A stretch of 64,000 nucleotides of DNA. Source: Manis javanica (Eukaryota > Chordata > Mammalia > Pholidota > Manidae). The notes below the pieces were generated by a model that saw nothing but the letters and a program-made list of their open reading frames with translations, made no database searches and had not been told where the DNA came from. The stretch's first letter is position 1; each line of letters starts with the position of its first letter. The stretch covers positions 62,001 to 126,000 of the forward strand of contig NW_027332182.1 in the NCBI RefSeq assembly GCF_040802235.1, written 5' to 3'. A program made the position numbers and the translations under genes. Positions 23,322 through 35,785 of the stretch are shown here, piece by piece.

Positions 23322-24356
23322 AGGACACATAATAAGCAACAAACAAGTGGGCCTACATCAAACTTAAAAGCTTCTGTACAGCAAAGGACACCATCAGCAG
23401 AAAAAAGACATCTGACAGCTTGGGAGAATATATTCATAAGCAACTTACCTGATAAAGAGTGAACATTCAAAATATCCAAAGAACTCATTTACCTTAACAT
23501 CCAAAAAAGAAATAATTTGATTAAAAAATGGGCAGAGGACTTGAACAGACACCTCTCTAAAGAAAAAGTAAATGGCCAATAGGCACATGAAAAGCTCCAC
23601 ATGGCTAACCATCAGGGAAACGCAAATCAAAGCCACAGTGAGGTATCACCTCACACCAGTTAGGATGGCCACTATTTGAAACAAGAAATAAATGCTGGCA
23701 AGGATGTGGAGGAAGGGGAGTCCTCCTACACTGTTGGTCGGAATGTAAATTGGTGCAACTGCTGTGGAAAGCAGTATGGAGATTTCTCAAAAAAAAAACT
23801 AAAAATAGAAACACCATTTTACCCAATAATTCTAGTCCTAGGAATTTACCTGAAGAAAACAAAATCCCTGACTCAAGAAGATAAGTGCACCCCTATTTTT
23901 ATTGGTGCACTATATGCAATAACCAGTATGGAGGGAACCTAAGTGCCCATCAATAGATGAATGGATAAAGAAGAGATGGTACATCTACAGAAGGGAATAT
24001 TATTCAGCAAGAAAAGGAAAGAAATTCTGCCATTTTTAACAACATGGATGGATCCACACAGTATTATTTATGCTCAGTGAAATAAGCCAGACAGAGAAAG
24101 AGCAATTCCATATCATTTCACTTATATGTGGACTATAAGAACTAAGCAAAATGGAAGGAACAAAACAGCAATAGATTCATAGACACTGAGAAGGGACTGG
24201 TGGTTACAATGGGGGAGAGGGAGGGGGATAAAGAGGCACAATAATCAATGACAATAGACGGGTTGAGGGTTTAATTATATAGGTAACAGTGAACCACTGT
24301 GTTGTATATTTGAAACCAATATAAAATTGTGTATCAACAGTACTTCAATAAAAAAA
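23322..24356 (+). mobile_element. 5'-truncated L1 in copy 1a
   Basis: ORF2 C-terminal and 3'UTR sequence on the plus strand ends in CTTCAATAAAAAAAG at 24,356. ORF2 text at 23,676-23,942 is broken by frame changes. The flanking segment is continuous in copies 2 and 3 (compare 36,380-36,420), so this L1 arrived after the duplication or was lost elsewhere. The start is approximate and no clean target duplication was found. Confidence 0.8.
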
Positions 24357-24429
24357 GTTTTGGCAATGATGATTCATCACCACATTGGTTGTTGATACTG
24401 AAGTTGTTATTACTAGTTGTAATCAGAAC

Positions 24430-24610
24430 AACAAGCAAGAGAGTAAAGTCCCTACACTATTTTAATCTCAGAGCTGAAGAAGCCAGACACAGAGGGGCTG
24501 CCAGAAGTCTTTCCTGACCCCAGGGCCAAAGGTCATAACCAGTTTATGGCCGAGATATGACTGGTCAGTGGTTTCTTTGACTTCATGTCTGCCTGTTTCC
24601 TGCAAAGACA
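24430..24610 (+). repeat. MIR-like ancient SINE, copy 1a
   Basis: It has a CAGAGCTGAAGAAGCCAGACACAGAG-type layout followed by a hydrophilic tail, at the same place as clearer MIR-like text in the other copies. The characteristic order is 'attttacagatgagg', 'cacagag', 'gtaaatggcagag', then 'gtctgcct'. It is heavily diverged. Confidence 0.45.
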
Positions 24611-25591
24611 CAGAGCATAGATAGTTCCTGGCCAGAAGCAGGGAATGGATGTAGCTTAGAAAACCATAAAAAGTTAGTTCTTTTAACTCAACATTATTTT
24701 CAGTTAATTGGAAAATAAAACCAGGCCATTTTATTGCTGCTAACAGCTTCATCTCAGTAGTCCCCGCCATTCTCACTGGATGCAAAGGGTGTGGTAATAT
24801 GTGTGCAGCTTGTGCACTTAAACGTTAGTGAGTGAAGGGAAAAATCAGGATAATATTGTCTCAGTTAGTGGCTTGTCTAAAACTGGCCAGATTTTTTAAG
24901 TAAGCATTTATTATCAATCACACATTATTTATATATTTTCAGAATAATATCTTCCTTGTCCATTTGCTTGGGTCTAATGGCAATGACCAACCACCTATGG
25001 TTTCAGCTGTCTCCTAACCTGTGGGAATTCTAACTCAAAATTCCAGGAGTCAACAAAATGTACACTTTCTCTTCCTCTAGTCATGAACTAAATACCACCA
25101 AACATGAAAGACACATTTCTTGGCTTTGTTTAGTTTCTGTGCTTTAATTCTCAGATGTATAATACAGCAAATTCTTTCTCACCTCTAAATTGTTTAATGA
25201 ACTCCAAATACTAAGGGACTCATTCTGTGAAACAGACTCCATATAGTTAGGGCTGGAAACATGTCTGGTTCACCCTGACTATATTTGTGGATTTCCAAAT
25301 CCAACTAAATCTAGATTTCACATTTGTACAAATCAGAAAGTGAAACTCAGTTTCTCAGTAAGACATGTCCTTGTATCTATTGTGACTTAGAAACCCCTGT
25401 ACTACATCTGAAGGCTTGATGAACACTCAGCTGTTGATGCAGAATTTACCAAAGACAACAGGTGGGCTATTCTCAGGTCAGGCCACTCCCACTTTGTCCA
25501 GTCTACTGCTGTGTGACACTCCCTGATCCGGGGCATGTGAGGGTTGAGAAATGAAAAATCCGTTGTCCTATTTGTTGGCCTTGGACACTAT

Positions 25592-25933
25592 TTATCTTGG
25601 TGCTAGATTGATATGCTGAGTCATCTCCACATAAAACACTGTTTTAGTTCCCAGGAGAGAGATTTTGCTCCTTTTCATTACAGAGTTAAGAAAAAATTTA
25701 GGAACAGTGAAAGAAATATAGCAGAGATCTATGAATGACAGGTTCTTTATGAAAAAGTATATGGCTGTATGAAGTTGAGGATCCCAAGTAGTAAGGATCA
25801 TGATGTGTCCATTTCCAAACAGGGCCACCAGGTAAGCCATGAGGAACAGGACACCAAGTATGATTTGAATCCTTGGATCATCAGACAATCCCAGAAGAAA
25901 AAGCTCAGTGACACCTGTGTGGTTGATTGACAT
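25592..25933 (-). pseudogene. OR-C: olfactory receptor cut off at TM3
   Basis: The N-terminal third of an OR14-like receptor. From the ATG at 25,931-25,933 it has a glycosylation site (NHT), TM1 (LFGNGHIMIL), TM2 (IYFFIKNLSFIDLCY, with the usual PMY changed to AIY) and the ICL/ECL1 segment up to KISLLG. At about 25,647-25,650 the OR similarity stops just before the conserved TM3 Cys. The frame then runs about 18 codons into unrelated 5'-flank sequence of copy 1a and stops. TM3 to TM7 are missing altogether, so the product could not be a receptor. The 5' side, including the splice-acceptor-like site, is kept. Confidence 0.9.
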
Positions 25934-27679
25934 CCAGTGGCTCAGAAAGGGTGAGTCGTGTACTGTAATCAACACATAGAAAGAAATAACATGGTGCCTC
26001 CTGGTGCTATTAGATATGTTAATTATCTTACCTGTGGTCATTACCTTACTAATTGTCTGTGTCTATTTATATTTATATATTTATAAAGTATATGTATACT
26101 TATACATCAAGTTGAACCCTATAAATATATGTAATGTTATATTATTTATATTTCAAAAATCAGAAAAAGTAAAATACATGGAGTAGGATCTTTCAAAATT
26201 AAGGTATTAGGTTGTATGTCTAAGCAAGGAAATTAATCTCTCAAATTCACTGTTACACTGATCTATTTGTTTTGTGTTGCTGTGACTGGCTCATGTATGT
26301 GTGACAATGTCCGTGATGGATGAATGAGCTGATCATTCAGCACTTGCAAGTTTATGTGATGTGTTCCCAGTTGTGGCTTTATCAAATTACTCATGTGATA
26401 TCCACTCACACAAAGTAAGGTATGATCAAAATACACTTCCAGCTGTTAGAAGAAACTCCAGCACATTTGTATAAAAGAGTTTCAAAGAAAACCAAAGTAG
26501 GAAGCAAAGACCAAGGTATCCCTGGAAAGTTATTAATTTTGCTTCTTGGTTTTATTGCCTTTGAAAAGGAGTGAGTCTAGAATACATCAAAATAATCTAG
26601 TCATTAAATGATAAAAACTGTGATTCTATTAAAATGTACCTACAGTAAGTTCTTATAGACAGAAAGCACATGATGTTTGTTGAGGTCTTGGGGAGAATGA
26701 ATGTGGAGTTACGCTTTACTGGATTAGAGTTTCAGCTTCTCAGTGTGAAATAGTTCAGGAGATGGATGGTGAATGGATGCCCAGCAATGTGAGTGTCCTC
26801 ACCAGCACAGAAATATGGTTAAGAATATTTAAGGTTTCTTATTATACCTGCCTTTCCCCACAATTAAAGCAATTAAAAAAATTTCTAACTTTCAGAAGTC
26901 ATCTCTCTGAAATGAATGATTTATGAAGCATATATTGTAAGACACATTTTAAAATAATAGCCAAAAATATGCACATTACCAGAACACTTCTAATTTGTAC
27001 AAAAGATATTAATTTCATGAACTGCTGAATTTTAGCCAGTTTCTTTGGAGATAAAGGGGGAATTTTGTATGGGTTTATAATAAGGAGTCTGAGAGTCAGT
27101 ATAATGTAGAAGAAAGGACAAGGACCAGGGACTAGAAACATTTTGGTTTTCAATCTGTCTGCCTTGAACTGGGTGAATTACTTTGTGAAACTTTGTGAAA
27201 TTTTAAGAGACTAAGTTTTACAATTACTTAAAAATAGATTGTAAGTGGAGTCTGATGGAAATTTTCTAAGAGCAACAGCAGTACTCTGTACACAGTATTT
27301 ACCACCAGGTAAACATTCACTGCAGCTACTAAATGAGCTAAATAATAGGTAACATTGGCTTAGTATTTACTCTACCTCAGAGAGTTAAATATAGCGGTTG
27401 AAAGCAAGGCTACAGAAGCCAGAACTGTGGGGTGCGCACTTCCTCATTGCTGCTCAACACCTGTAGACATTTGCCAAGTTGAATAAAGCTTTGTGTGTGT
27501 TTCATCACTTCTCGCAGGACTGTTCTAGGCACTAAATTAGTTATGTAAAAAAGTGACTGAAACCCTTTGTTGACTGGAAGATTTTGTCAATGATAGTCAT
27601 CATCAGCACTGAATTGTTGGTGATGTTGAACATGTTATTTATTATTAATTTTAATTTTCTCTGTAAACAGAACAAGATG

Positions 27680-27840
27680 TCAGTGCTACTGTCATTTCAC
27701 AGCTGAGGATAGTAATACAAAGAGAGGCCAAAAGACCCCTGACCTTCCCCCAGTGTCATGGGGCATGGCACATAAATGGCAGAAGTGATACTGGAAAGTG
27801 GTTCCTCTTGCTACCGTTCCTGGCTGTCCTCTGCAAAAAC
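27680..27840 (+). repeat. MIR-like ancient SINE, copy 1b
   Basis: The order CTGTCATTTCACAGCTGAGG, ACAAAGAGAGGCC, CATAAATGGCAGAAGTG follows the MIR core and tail. It lies at the same place in each duplicated segment, so it predates the duplications. Confidence 0.55.
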
Positions 27841-29154
27841 ACTCAACACAGAGAGTTCTTGGCTGGCCGGATGCAATGTGTGTATTACCTAAATAAATGG
27901 TTATTTATTTAGCCAAACATGTATTTTAGATTATAGAAATATAGGATCGGGTCATCTAGTTGTTGCTAACATCTTCACGGCAGTTGTTATTGTCATTTGC
28001 ATGGGACAGAAAGGGTGTGTTTCCATGTGTGCAGCTTGTGCCCTTCACTATTGGCTAGTGAAGGGGAGGAAGGGAACACTGTCTCTATCACAGGCATGTT
28101 TAATGTCTCCTAGTTGTGTTTTTTAATTAAGAGTTAATTAAGTATCACATACTATTTATCTTCTACGTTTTCAGGATAATTTTCCAGACTCTTTGCTTAC
28201 TTTGGATGTCATTTTTCCATCAGTTACAGTTTCAGCTGTTTCATAACACATAAGAAACTTCCTGTCCTAGGTAGGAGGGATGGCAAAAATTCTAACTCAA
28301 AATTACAGGCCTCAACAGAATGTACATTTCCTCCTCCTCCTCTCCTGGTGATCTTAAACACCTTAGCCATTATTGAAAGACTTAATTCCTGACTTTTGTT
28401 CATTCCCTATGCTTTAATTATCAGAGATATAACACAGCTAATTCTTCCTTATCTCTAAGTGGTTTTATAAAGTGCAAACATGTATGAAAGTGTTCATCTA
28501 TGAAAAGGAGTCTACGAAGATAGGGATGTAACCATCTCTGATAATGCCTAACTTTATTAATGCATTACACCAAATTTCACAGGACACTGGATTGTGTATG
28601 TTCATGAAACAGCTAATATAGCTCTGTTTCCCAATATGCTCTGTCAGAGTGTCAATGATTTCTGTGGCTGTGAAATCTCTTACACGTCTGAGGGCTTTGT
28701 TAACTGTGGCCTAATGAGGCAGCATTTGCCAGAGGTAGTGGTCAGGCTCCTTCTCAGTCTGGCCACCCCAGGGCTGCTCAGCCTCCTGAAGTCTGACACT
28801 CCCCAATCCAGAGCACCTGAGTAGGAGGCATGAAAATGCTGTTTTCATTTTCATGGACCCTGGGCACCACTTGTATTGTGGTAGTTGAAATGCTGAAGCA
28901 TCTCTACATAAAATCACCATGTGTTAGTGGCCATATTGCGATTCTACACATCAAACTAATTTAAGTGCTAAAAATTCACACTTTTTCATTTTTCTGGCAA
29001 GAGTAAAGCATAGCAATGTACTGGGGATAATGTTGTAAAGCACACATTTATAACGATGTGTACACGTTTGTCGGGTAGGTTCTTTTGTAAGGGAAGAATG
29101 GAAGAGAGGGCTGTCCATAAATCCTCTAATTGAGAGAGAGCCATGCACAAAGGT

Positions 29155-29729
29155 ATAAAGAAAGCCCCACCCGGGCCCTCTGCGCCTGCCCAGGTCAGGC
29201 CCCGGGAGGCACGGCCGCCTCCGCACGCCCCGCCGCGGCCCTCGGGCGTCAGGCGCCGGAGTCGCATCTGGGAGTCACGCGGCTGCGGGCTGTGGCCGCT
29301 GCAGGGGGCGCCCGGCTCCTGTGCTCTGCCACCGCGGCCCACCTACGGCTGCTTTTCGCCAGATCCCGGGCTGGAGCCGGAAGCCTCCCGGACGGCTGGG
29401 GGCTGGGCGGAAGCGCCAAGCGGGGCATGGGGTCGGTGTCGGGGCGCCCGGGACGCCAAGCGCATTGGTGCAGATCCACCGCAGATGCATGTGAGGGTAC
29501 CCTGGCTGGCTCTACCTGTCATCTCATCTTTGAGGACCACATATTTGAGAAGTTAGAAGCAGTGACTGATGAGGACAATGCCATGCTTGATCTGGCATAT
29601 GGGCTCACAGATAGACCCCGGTTGGGCTGCCAAATCTGTTTGACAAAATCTATGGACAATATGACTGTCCAAGTACCTGATGCCATGGCTGATGCCAGAC
29701 AGTCCATTGATATGGGCAAGAACTCCTAA
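29155..29729 (+). pseudogene. Processed pseudogene of ferredoxin 1 (adrenodoxin)
   Basis: A GC-rich retrocopy of FDX1, the mitochondrial [2Fe-2S] electron carrier to P450 enzymes. After a GC-rich 5'UTR-like stretch, the frame gives the transit-peptide start AAAGGARLL, but the initiator ATG is GTG (29,292-29,294). The C-terminal half is well kept: [53 protein letters not shown], stop TAA at 29,727-29,729. About 45 residues between transit peptide and the first Fe-S Cys are missing or replaced. One cluster ligand is lost (TLAGSTC where TLACSTC is expected). A 600-bp open frame happens to remain but starts in 5'UTR. The 3'UTR may extend to about 30,300. Neither introns nor neighbouring genes of FDX1 are present. 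Confidence 0.9.
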
Positions 29730-30340
29730 ATAAATAAGAAAATTTTCTCAAAATGTTAATCTGTTTTTACAATTATCATTATTAATGTAATTGAGAGCAT
29801 GGATGAATCGGTTTATTATTTTCACTAGTTTTACTACTTTCATTCACCTTGTCTAACTACTGAGTTTCATAGTTCTGAAAGTATGCAATCTTTATTTTGG
29901 TAAGACTATAAAAAGCAAATCAAATGTTAGATATAGTTAATATGATAAAACTTTATGTATTTTATCCTATGTTTGTTTAGTGATTTTGGCAATTTTTTTC
30001 ATATAAATCTTATGCCTGCTACCTATAAAGTAACTTAAGAAAACTGGTATTATTATTCCTATTAGATGTGGGTGAAGATAGAACAAAAAATTTGAAGATC
30101 TGTACTTGAATCTGCATCTTGTTATACAAATTATATGTTCAGATTGAAACTGGAGAAATTACAAATATCTTCTTTACAGCAATAACATGTGAATGTGTAT
30201 GGAAAAACTGCTCAGTAAACTGCTTAATTTCAAAGACAGTTATTACCTTATAAATAAATATTACAAAATTAAAATAAAAGACATACCGATTTCATTAAGA
30301 TTATAGTTTTGAGAAACACTGCTTATAATAATTACTTAAT
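29730..30340. other. Probable 3'UTR remainder of the FDX1 retrocopy
   Basis: It is AT-rich and not matched in copies 2 or 3, whose flank alignment resumes at about 30,340. It is therefore probably part of the inserted retrocopy. A poly(A)-like AAAATTAAAATAAAAGAC segment lies at about 30,266-30,283. Confidence 0.45.
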
Positions 30341-32769
30341 ATGACGGGTGAGAACTTGAGTCATTTCCTTTCCTAGATTCTTGAATGGTGTGCAGAAATA
30401 ATTTATGTGTAAACAAGAAACTTCCAATCAGGGTGTATTTTGAATATATAACACTATTTAAAAAGTACACAACATTCTCATAAAAGAAAGGCATGTGTCA
30501 GAATTTATTTTATCAATATGTAGGATAGGCTTAATGAATGTAGAGGCTATAGGGCCCCATATATAATGTATATATTTTGATTTTAACTTTACTGTCAAAC
30601 TTTTAGTTATATTTAGGAGCACATTTGGGCAGGAAAAACCTTGCTTACTGTGTTTCTGTGAAGTGATTATATTTATAAAATGACTTTATCTATACCACAT
30701 TCCTAATTCTGTTTTCCTTATTTATGTGTATATGTGTCTGTCTGATTTTCCCTGATGCTCATAACTATCTGGGTTTTTTTTTTTCTTTCAATTGTATCTG
30801 AGATGAAAATTGAAATATTCAATAATATTCAAGTTCTTTTGAGAATAAATGCAACTTTTGAGTTAGGGTCTACATATGTACATAGAAAGGGTCACAGTAA
30901 TTTAATTGGGTTAGAAAAATAATGATTTTTATATAGACAAGGAAAATTTCATCCTCCCCCAAATTACAAATAGTTGTTACTTACATGGTGCTCGTGTGTT
31001 TATCTCTGAAAATCCAGGTTGTAAAAGAAACAATTTCCTTACTACAGGAATTATACATGTGTTTTGAACTCTTCAATTTTCATAGATTCTCTTCATCGAG
31101 GAAGATTTGTTCTCATCTAATGTAATAGAAATTAGTAGCAGGCTGCATCCCAGCAGGAACTGGGAGAACTGTTATCCTCTCACTGAGAGAAGAACCTCCT
31201 CAAGGTATTCTAAGGAAAAGGTGAATTGTTCCATCTATGAGGTGGTGGGGTGTCCCCTAAGTCCTTTCAAGAACACCCAGGGGGGGAAGAGTTGGGACAG
31301 GGGAGACCAAAGGGAGATGGTTATAGCCTGAGGACATGGGGAGCTAAAACTGAGAATAAATACAGAGGCCTATGGAGGGGAAAGTGTTCCTGTTGTGATA
31401 CTGGTTGGGGAGAATATGACGGGCTCAACAGAGCAACGGAACATTAAGCTAAGAAATCTCAAAAATCCATGATACTGGGCTACCAAATTAATCATTTGAG
31501 CATATAAATGCACAAACATTGCTTATAAGTAATCTAACATATTTGTTAGCTAGAACAGTAATTTACATAAGTGAAAGTTAAATAGAACTTTAATGTATAT
31601 AATTATTATTAATACCATATCAATTATATGTACAAGTAATTATATGTCTACTTTCAGAGACATATACATTAAATGAATATTCATACTGTGTAGAATATAT
31701 TAAATGATTCATTTAAACCCATTTCTGACATCATGGTTCATGCTTCCTTGGTTTTAAATGAAAAAATATATTGCCTGGGGGTTCTTTAGATATTATTCAC
31801 TTCATTTATATTTCATTTAAGTTACTAGTATTTTACAGTACAATCTAGTGGTTATTTACAACAACTGCTATAGAAAATATAGCAAGATAACATGTTTTCT
31901 TCTGGGATGATTAATTTCATGCACTAATAACATTTCTGCCAGCTGAAATAGATGTAAATATGTTTAGGTAACCTGTGATACTGTAATACTTTTCTTTAAA
32001 ATTAGAAAAATTAAAATAATAATTGCAAATGTGCAATGTGTGGAAACTCCTTAAAATAATCCCTGAATCTCATAAATAGGAAACAAAGCAACTCCAGAGA
32101 GAAATTGTTGGAGAGGAAATACCCTGTTTAGAACCCAGAATTAACTTGCCAAAGTGGGTGGAAGTTTGAGCTTCATATAGCAGAAATGTAACATCTATAA
32201 GAAGGCTCAAGTCATGGAGAAAGGACTGGAATGAATCACTTCTTTCTCTCAGAAGGAATTATTTTCTATGGGAAAAGAGCTCAGGAAAGTTGGAGGACAG
32301 CTTTGTAAACTGAGAGAAAGCTCAAGGAGCTTAGAAAAGAAAATAACCACATCCAGCAAATACTACTTAACATTGGGTTGAGTTCCAGGCTTTATCAAGT
32401 GACCCTTTTATCGTCTGCTCCATGCACAGGTCAGAGTCCCAGAATTAGTATGGGATCATGTGGGTCATCATACACTCAAGGAAGGAGCAGAGCCACACTC
32501 TCCGGGGGCAGGTATCTGGGGTAACCAAGATTTGACTGGGCTTTCTCGGCACCTGAGCCCCCACACCCGCAGTCACAGGGGAAATTCTACCTCTGTAACT
32601 GGCAGGTTTTCCTACATTTTATATGTAGAAAAGTATTCTTCATAACATGATATACACAATAAGGATTCATTTGTTTATTTCTACCTAGTGTTTGTTTTAC
32701 TAAATTTATTTTATATATTTTATTGCACTGATGGGGAAATCTGGAGCACAGGTAGATTATAGTTAATAC

Positions 32770-33200
32770 CCAGGATGCCAGGCTCATGGGCATACTCCCC
32801 AGGGTCTCACACCTCAGCTGCATCCCATGAGCACCGTGGAGCGCAGGACGAGGGGGCTCCTGACCATGAGGACATGTACCTTAAGGTTCATGTCACTTCC
32901 CCTCAGACATTGTGCAGAAATCTCAATTACGTATTTACAAGTAGTTGCAATGGAGGGTTTTGGAAAAACACAGCATCATGAAGAGCACAGGGAATCACAG
33001 CAGGGTTGGCAGGTGAGGCAGATCAGAACGTGCAGTGTCAGCAGCATGTGGAGCAGGGAGTGAGCACAGCACACAGTGGCCTGCAGCCTCATCATCATGT
33101 GCGGGAGCCTCCCTGGGCACCGGGCTGTCTTCAGGTGGAAGCAAGCAAAGTTACAGGAGGAAGGAGCCTTCCCTCCACCCTCCCAGCCCTGCCGTTTCTA
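32770..33200. other. GC-richer block conserved between copies 2 and 3
   Basis: CCATGAGCACC, CCTGACCATGAGGACATGT and GTGGCCTGCAGCCTCATC are shared with 52,890-53,230. Short frames exist on both strands (for example 32,827-33,063 plus), but they differ between the copies and match no family I recognise. It lies about 700 bp 3' of the OR stop codon. Confidence 0.5.
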
Positions 33201-33862
33201 ATTACACATGAGCCTGCAAGGGGGAGAAAAACTTGATTTTTATATCATGAAGATAAAATGGAATTTCTCAGTCTAACAGTCTATACAGCAAGAAGCAGGG
33301 GTTCATATCTGGGCCCCTCTGTGCACACTGAGATTCTGGGAACAAATGGACATGCTTCATTGGGCAGGAAATGATACAGCACTAAGATAACCCCAAATCT
33401 AGGAAATACAGAGGAAAATTTTATCTTCTAAATTGTAGAATCATTCTGGATTGTGGAAGCCCAGGTTGTTCTAATTTCATTGGATTGTGTTTATAAAGAA
33501 CACTGCTGATGCAATAATTTCTGAAGTCATTGAACCACATGAAAATATTATTAATACCCTCACATGATGGCATTTCAACTAGGAAGTCTAGATTCTTTGT
33601 AATCTTTCTATTAATATTGCTACATATACTTTGAAGCCAATGCCAAAAACATACCACAATTATCATGTTCCACTGACGCCTGTGTTTTCTCTATGTGTCT
33701 GAAGAACATTCTGAAATGTTACGTCTATCCCTGCTCCCAAGTGGCTAAAATAATATGTTAGTTTTAAGATACATCCCCACCAAATAAATGGTAAAATTTT
33801 AAAACAATATACCTTGGACCTAAAGAGAAACTTCTTTGTTACCTACCTGAATATATTTAATT

Positions 33863-34784
33863 TTACTTAAATGCTACAATTCTAAGAACTTTCCCCAGAG
33901 TCAATTTTATGTTCTTGTTTCTAAGGCTATAAATGATGGCATTCAGTGATGGAGGGACAACCGTGTAAAAACACAGACAGAGTGCTATCCAGGTGTGACC
34001 TAAACTCAGAGGCTGGCTTGAGGTAGCAAAGGCAGCTGTTGAAAAAAACACAGTCACAACAACCAGATGAGGGAGGCAGGTGGAGAGGGCTTTGGACCTG
34101 CCTTCCAGGGAGGAGATCCCTGAGACAGTAGAGAAGATGTGCACATAGGAATATAAAATAGAGGTGAAACAAGTTAGTGAGATAATTGTAACAAATGCAG
34201 TCATTGCTGCTTCATTTATGTTCATTTTGGAGTCTGAGATCATAATAATCTGAGGGATATCACAGAAGAAATGATGGATCTTATTAGAACTAAAAGTTAC
34301 AAAAAATGTTGCTGCCATGTGCATGGCTCCAAAGATCCCTGCACTGACATATGAAACCACCACCATCCACTCACAGCCCCCCTTGTTCATGATGGTCTCA
34401 TAGTGCAGCAGATGGCAGATGGCAACATAGCGGTCATAGGACATCACAGTGAGGATGAATATGTCAGCAGCAGAAAAACAAAGAACAGCATCTGGAAGAT
34501 GCATCCAAGGATGGATATTGTGTTCCTGTTCATCAGGAGTTGAGAGCAAATTTAGGAACAGTGACAGAGATGTTGCAGAGATCTATGAGTGACAGGTTCT
34601 TCAGGAAGAAGTACATGGGTGTGTGAAGCTGAGGATCCCAAGTAATGAGTGCGATGATGAGTCCATTTCCTAACAGGGCTGCCAGGTAAGCCACGAGGAA
34701 CAGGACACCGTGGAGGGTTTACACCTTCTGGTCCTCAGAAAATCTCAGTAGGAGGAACTCAGTGACGCCTGAATTGTTGATCAT
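33863..34784 (-). pseudogene. OR-D: olfactory receptor pseudogene (OR14-like)
   Basis: A full-length but broken OR close to OR-B. From the ATG at 34,782-34,784 the lesions are: a TAA (34,719-34,721) before TM1 where OR-B has CAA; a 1-bp loss in a G run at about 34,536, after TM2; a 4-bp loss in TM3 at about 34,475-34,482; and a -1/+1 pair at about 34,025 and 33,966 that scrambles ECL3 and the start of TM7. Conserved text remains: [43 protein letters not shown]. NPxIY reads NAIIY. The longest open piece (TM3 to end) is 228 codons without a proper start. It is non-functional. Confidence 0.93.
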
Positions 34785-35479
34785 CTCATCCAGTGGTGTG
34801 GTCCCCAGGAGTGAGTTGTTTTCTGTAATTGAAATCACAGAAATAAAGAAAAATGTTATCTAGTTGTGCCAAGATATTATCTAAACTATGTTGATTATCT
34901 CACTATGGGTAAGCCTGTTTATAAAATGTATATGTGTATCTTTATATTAAGTTAAATGTTAAATACTGACAAAAATATAAATTTCTGTATTGGCCAATTA
35001 ACCTAAAAATGTGAAAATTAAAATAAGGAGTGTGGTTTCAAGAAATAAATTAAAATGTTAAGGTTGTACTTCTAGCAGCATAGTTAACTTTAGTGATTCC
35101 AAGCTGCAGTGATGCAGTGGTTTTCTATTATAGTGATGGACACATAAATGTTAAAAGGGGCTGGGACGGATGGATGAGGTGAGCCTTTAATGTTTGTGGG
35201 GTCCAGTGGGATTATCTTCACCATTATGGCTGCACCAACCGACAATGGGTGTTAACCTAATACCGAGTTAGGAAGAAATGCTTCAAAGTTGCCTCCAAGC
35301 TGATACAGGAAACTACCTCACAGTGTAAAAACAGTTACAAGAAAATCTAAGCAATAGGAGAAAACAAGGTCTTTCTGGAAACTTATTTACACATTCTCAT
35401 TGTGTGTTTGGATATTTAATATTGCTTCTTGGTGTTATTTGTTATTTTTGAACATGAATTACTCTTGATTACAATATGG

Positions 35480-35785
35480 TCATTAAAATAACCTAGTCAC
35501 AAAAAGAGAAATACTATATACTTCCATTTATATGGGTCCCTGGAATAAATTAATGTAGACAGAGACTAAACTGTGATGAGAAATACTGAGGGGATGAAGC
35601 AACTTGGAGTTATTGTTTAATGGATGCAGAGTTTCAGTTCTGCAAAAAGAGACCATTCTGGAGGTGGGTGTGGGAGGCTTGCCCAACGATGGGACTTTTT
35701 ACCACCGCTTGACTGTACACTTAACCATGGTTAGATGGGAAATTTGTGTTACCTGTATTTTGCTACAGTTAAAAATAATTCAACA
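35480..35785 (+). mobile_element. Old L1 3' end (L1MA/L1MB-like), copy 2
   Basis: The text follows an old L1 3'UTR: CTTCCATTTATATGGG, AGACAGAGACTA, then TGACTGTACACTTAACCATGGTTAGATGGG. The corresponding piece in copy 3 is at 55,690-55,965, so the insertion predates the duplication. Confidence 0.6.

Larger units (their letters stand above)
21690..25646. repeat. Duplicated OR segment, copy 1a
   Basis: This is the first of four same-orientation copies of an OR-bearing segment. The 3' flank of OR-B (for example AAATCTAGGAAAT at about 21,742 and CCACTGATACC at about 21,953) matches the 3' flanks of OR-D and OR-E. The 5' flank (24,357-25,646) matches 27,600-28,930, 36,410-37,800 and 56,770-58,140. 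It contains one L1 absent from the other copies and stops abruptly at about 25,646 against OR-C. Confidence 0.75.
25647..32600. repeat. Duplicated OR segment, copy 1b
   Basis: It begins inside OR-C and continues through its 5' flank. Matches to copies 2 and 3 include 26,690-26,800 (old L1 tail), 27,680-28,930 (MIR-like and following), 30,350-30,530, 31,090-31,450 (GGAAGATTTGTTCT... block) and 32,200-32,590. It is interrupted at about 29,155-30,300 by an FDX1 retropseudogene. Similarity is lower than between copies 2 and 3. Confidence 0.7.

Noticed and set aside
29130..29729. The 199-codon open frame as a real gene
   Set aside because: Its first part is the 5'UTR of an FDX1 retrocopy, the true initiator is GTG, and the Fe-S domain is incomplete.
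32827..33063. A vomeronasal or other receptor gene in the GC-richer block 3' of OR-D
   Set aside because: The translations show no family motif, and the frame is not kept in the duplicated copy at 52,890-53,230.
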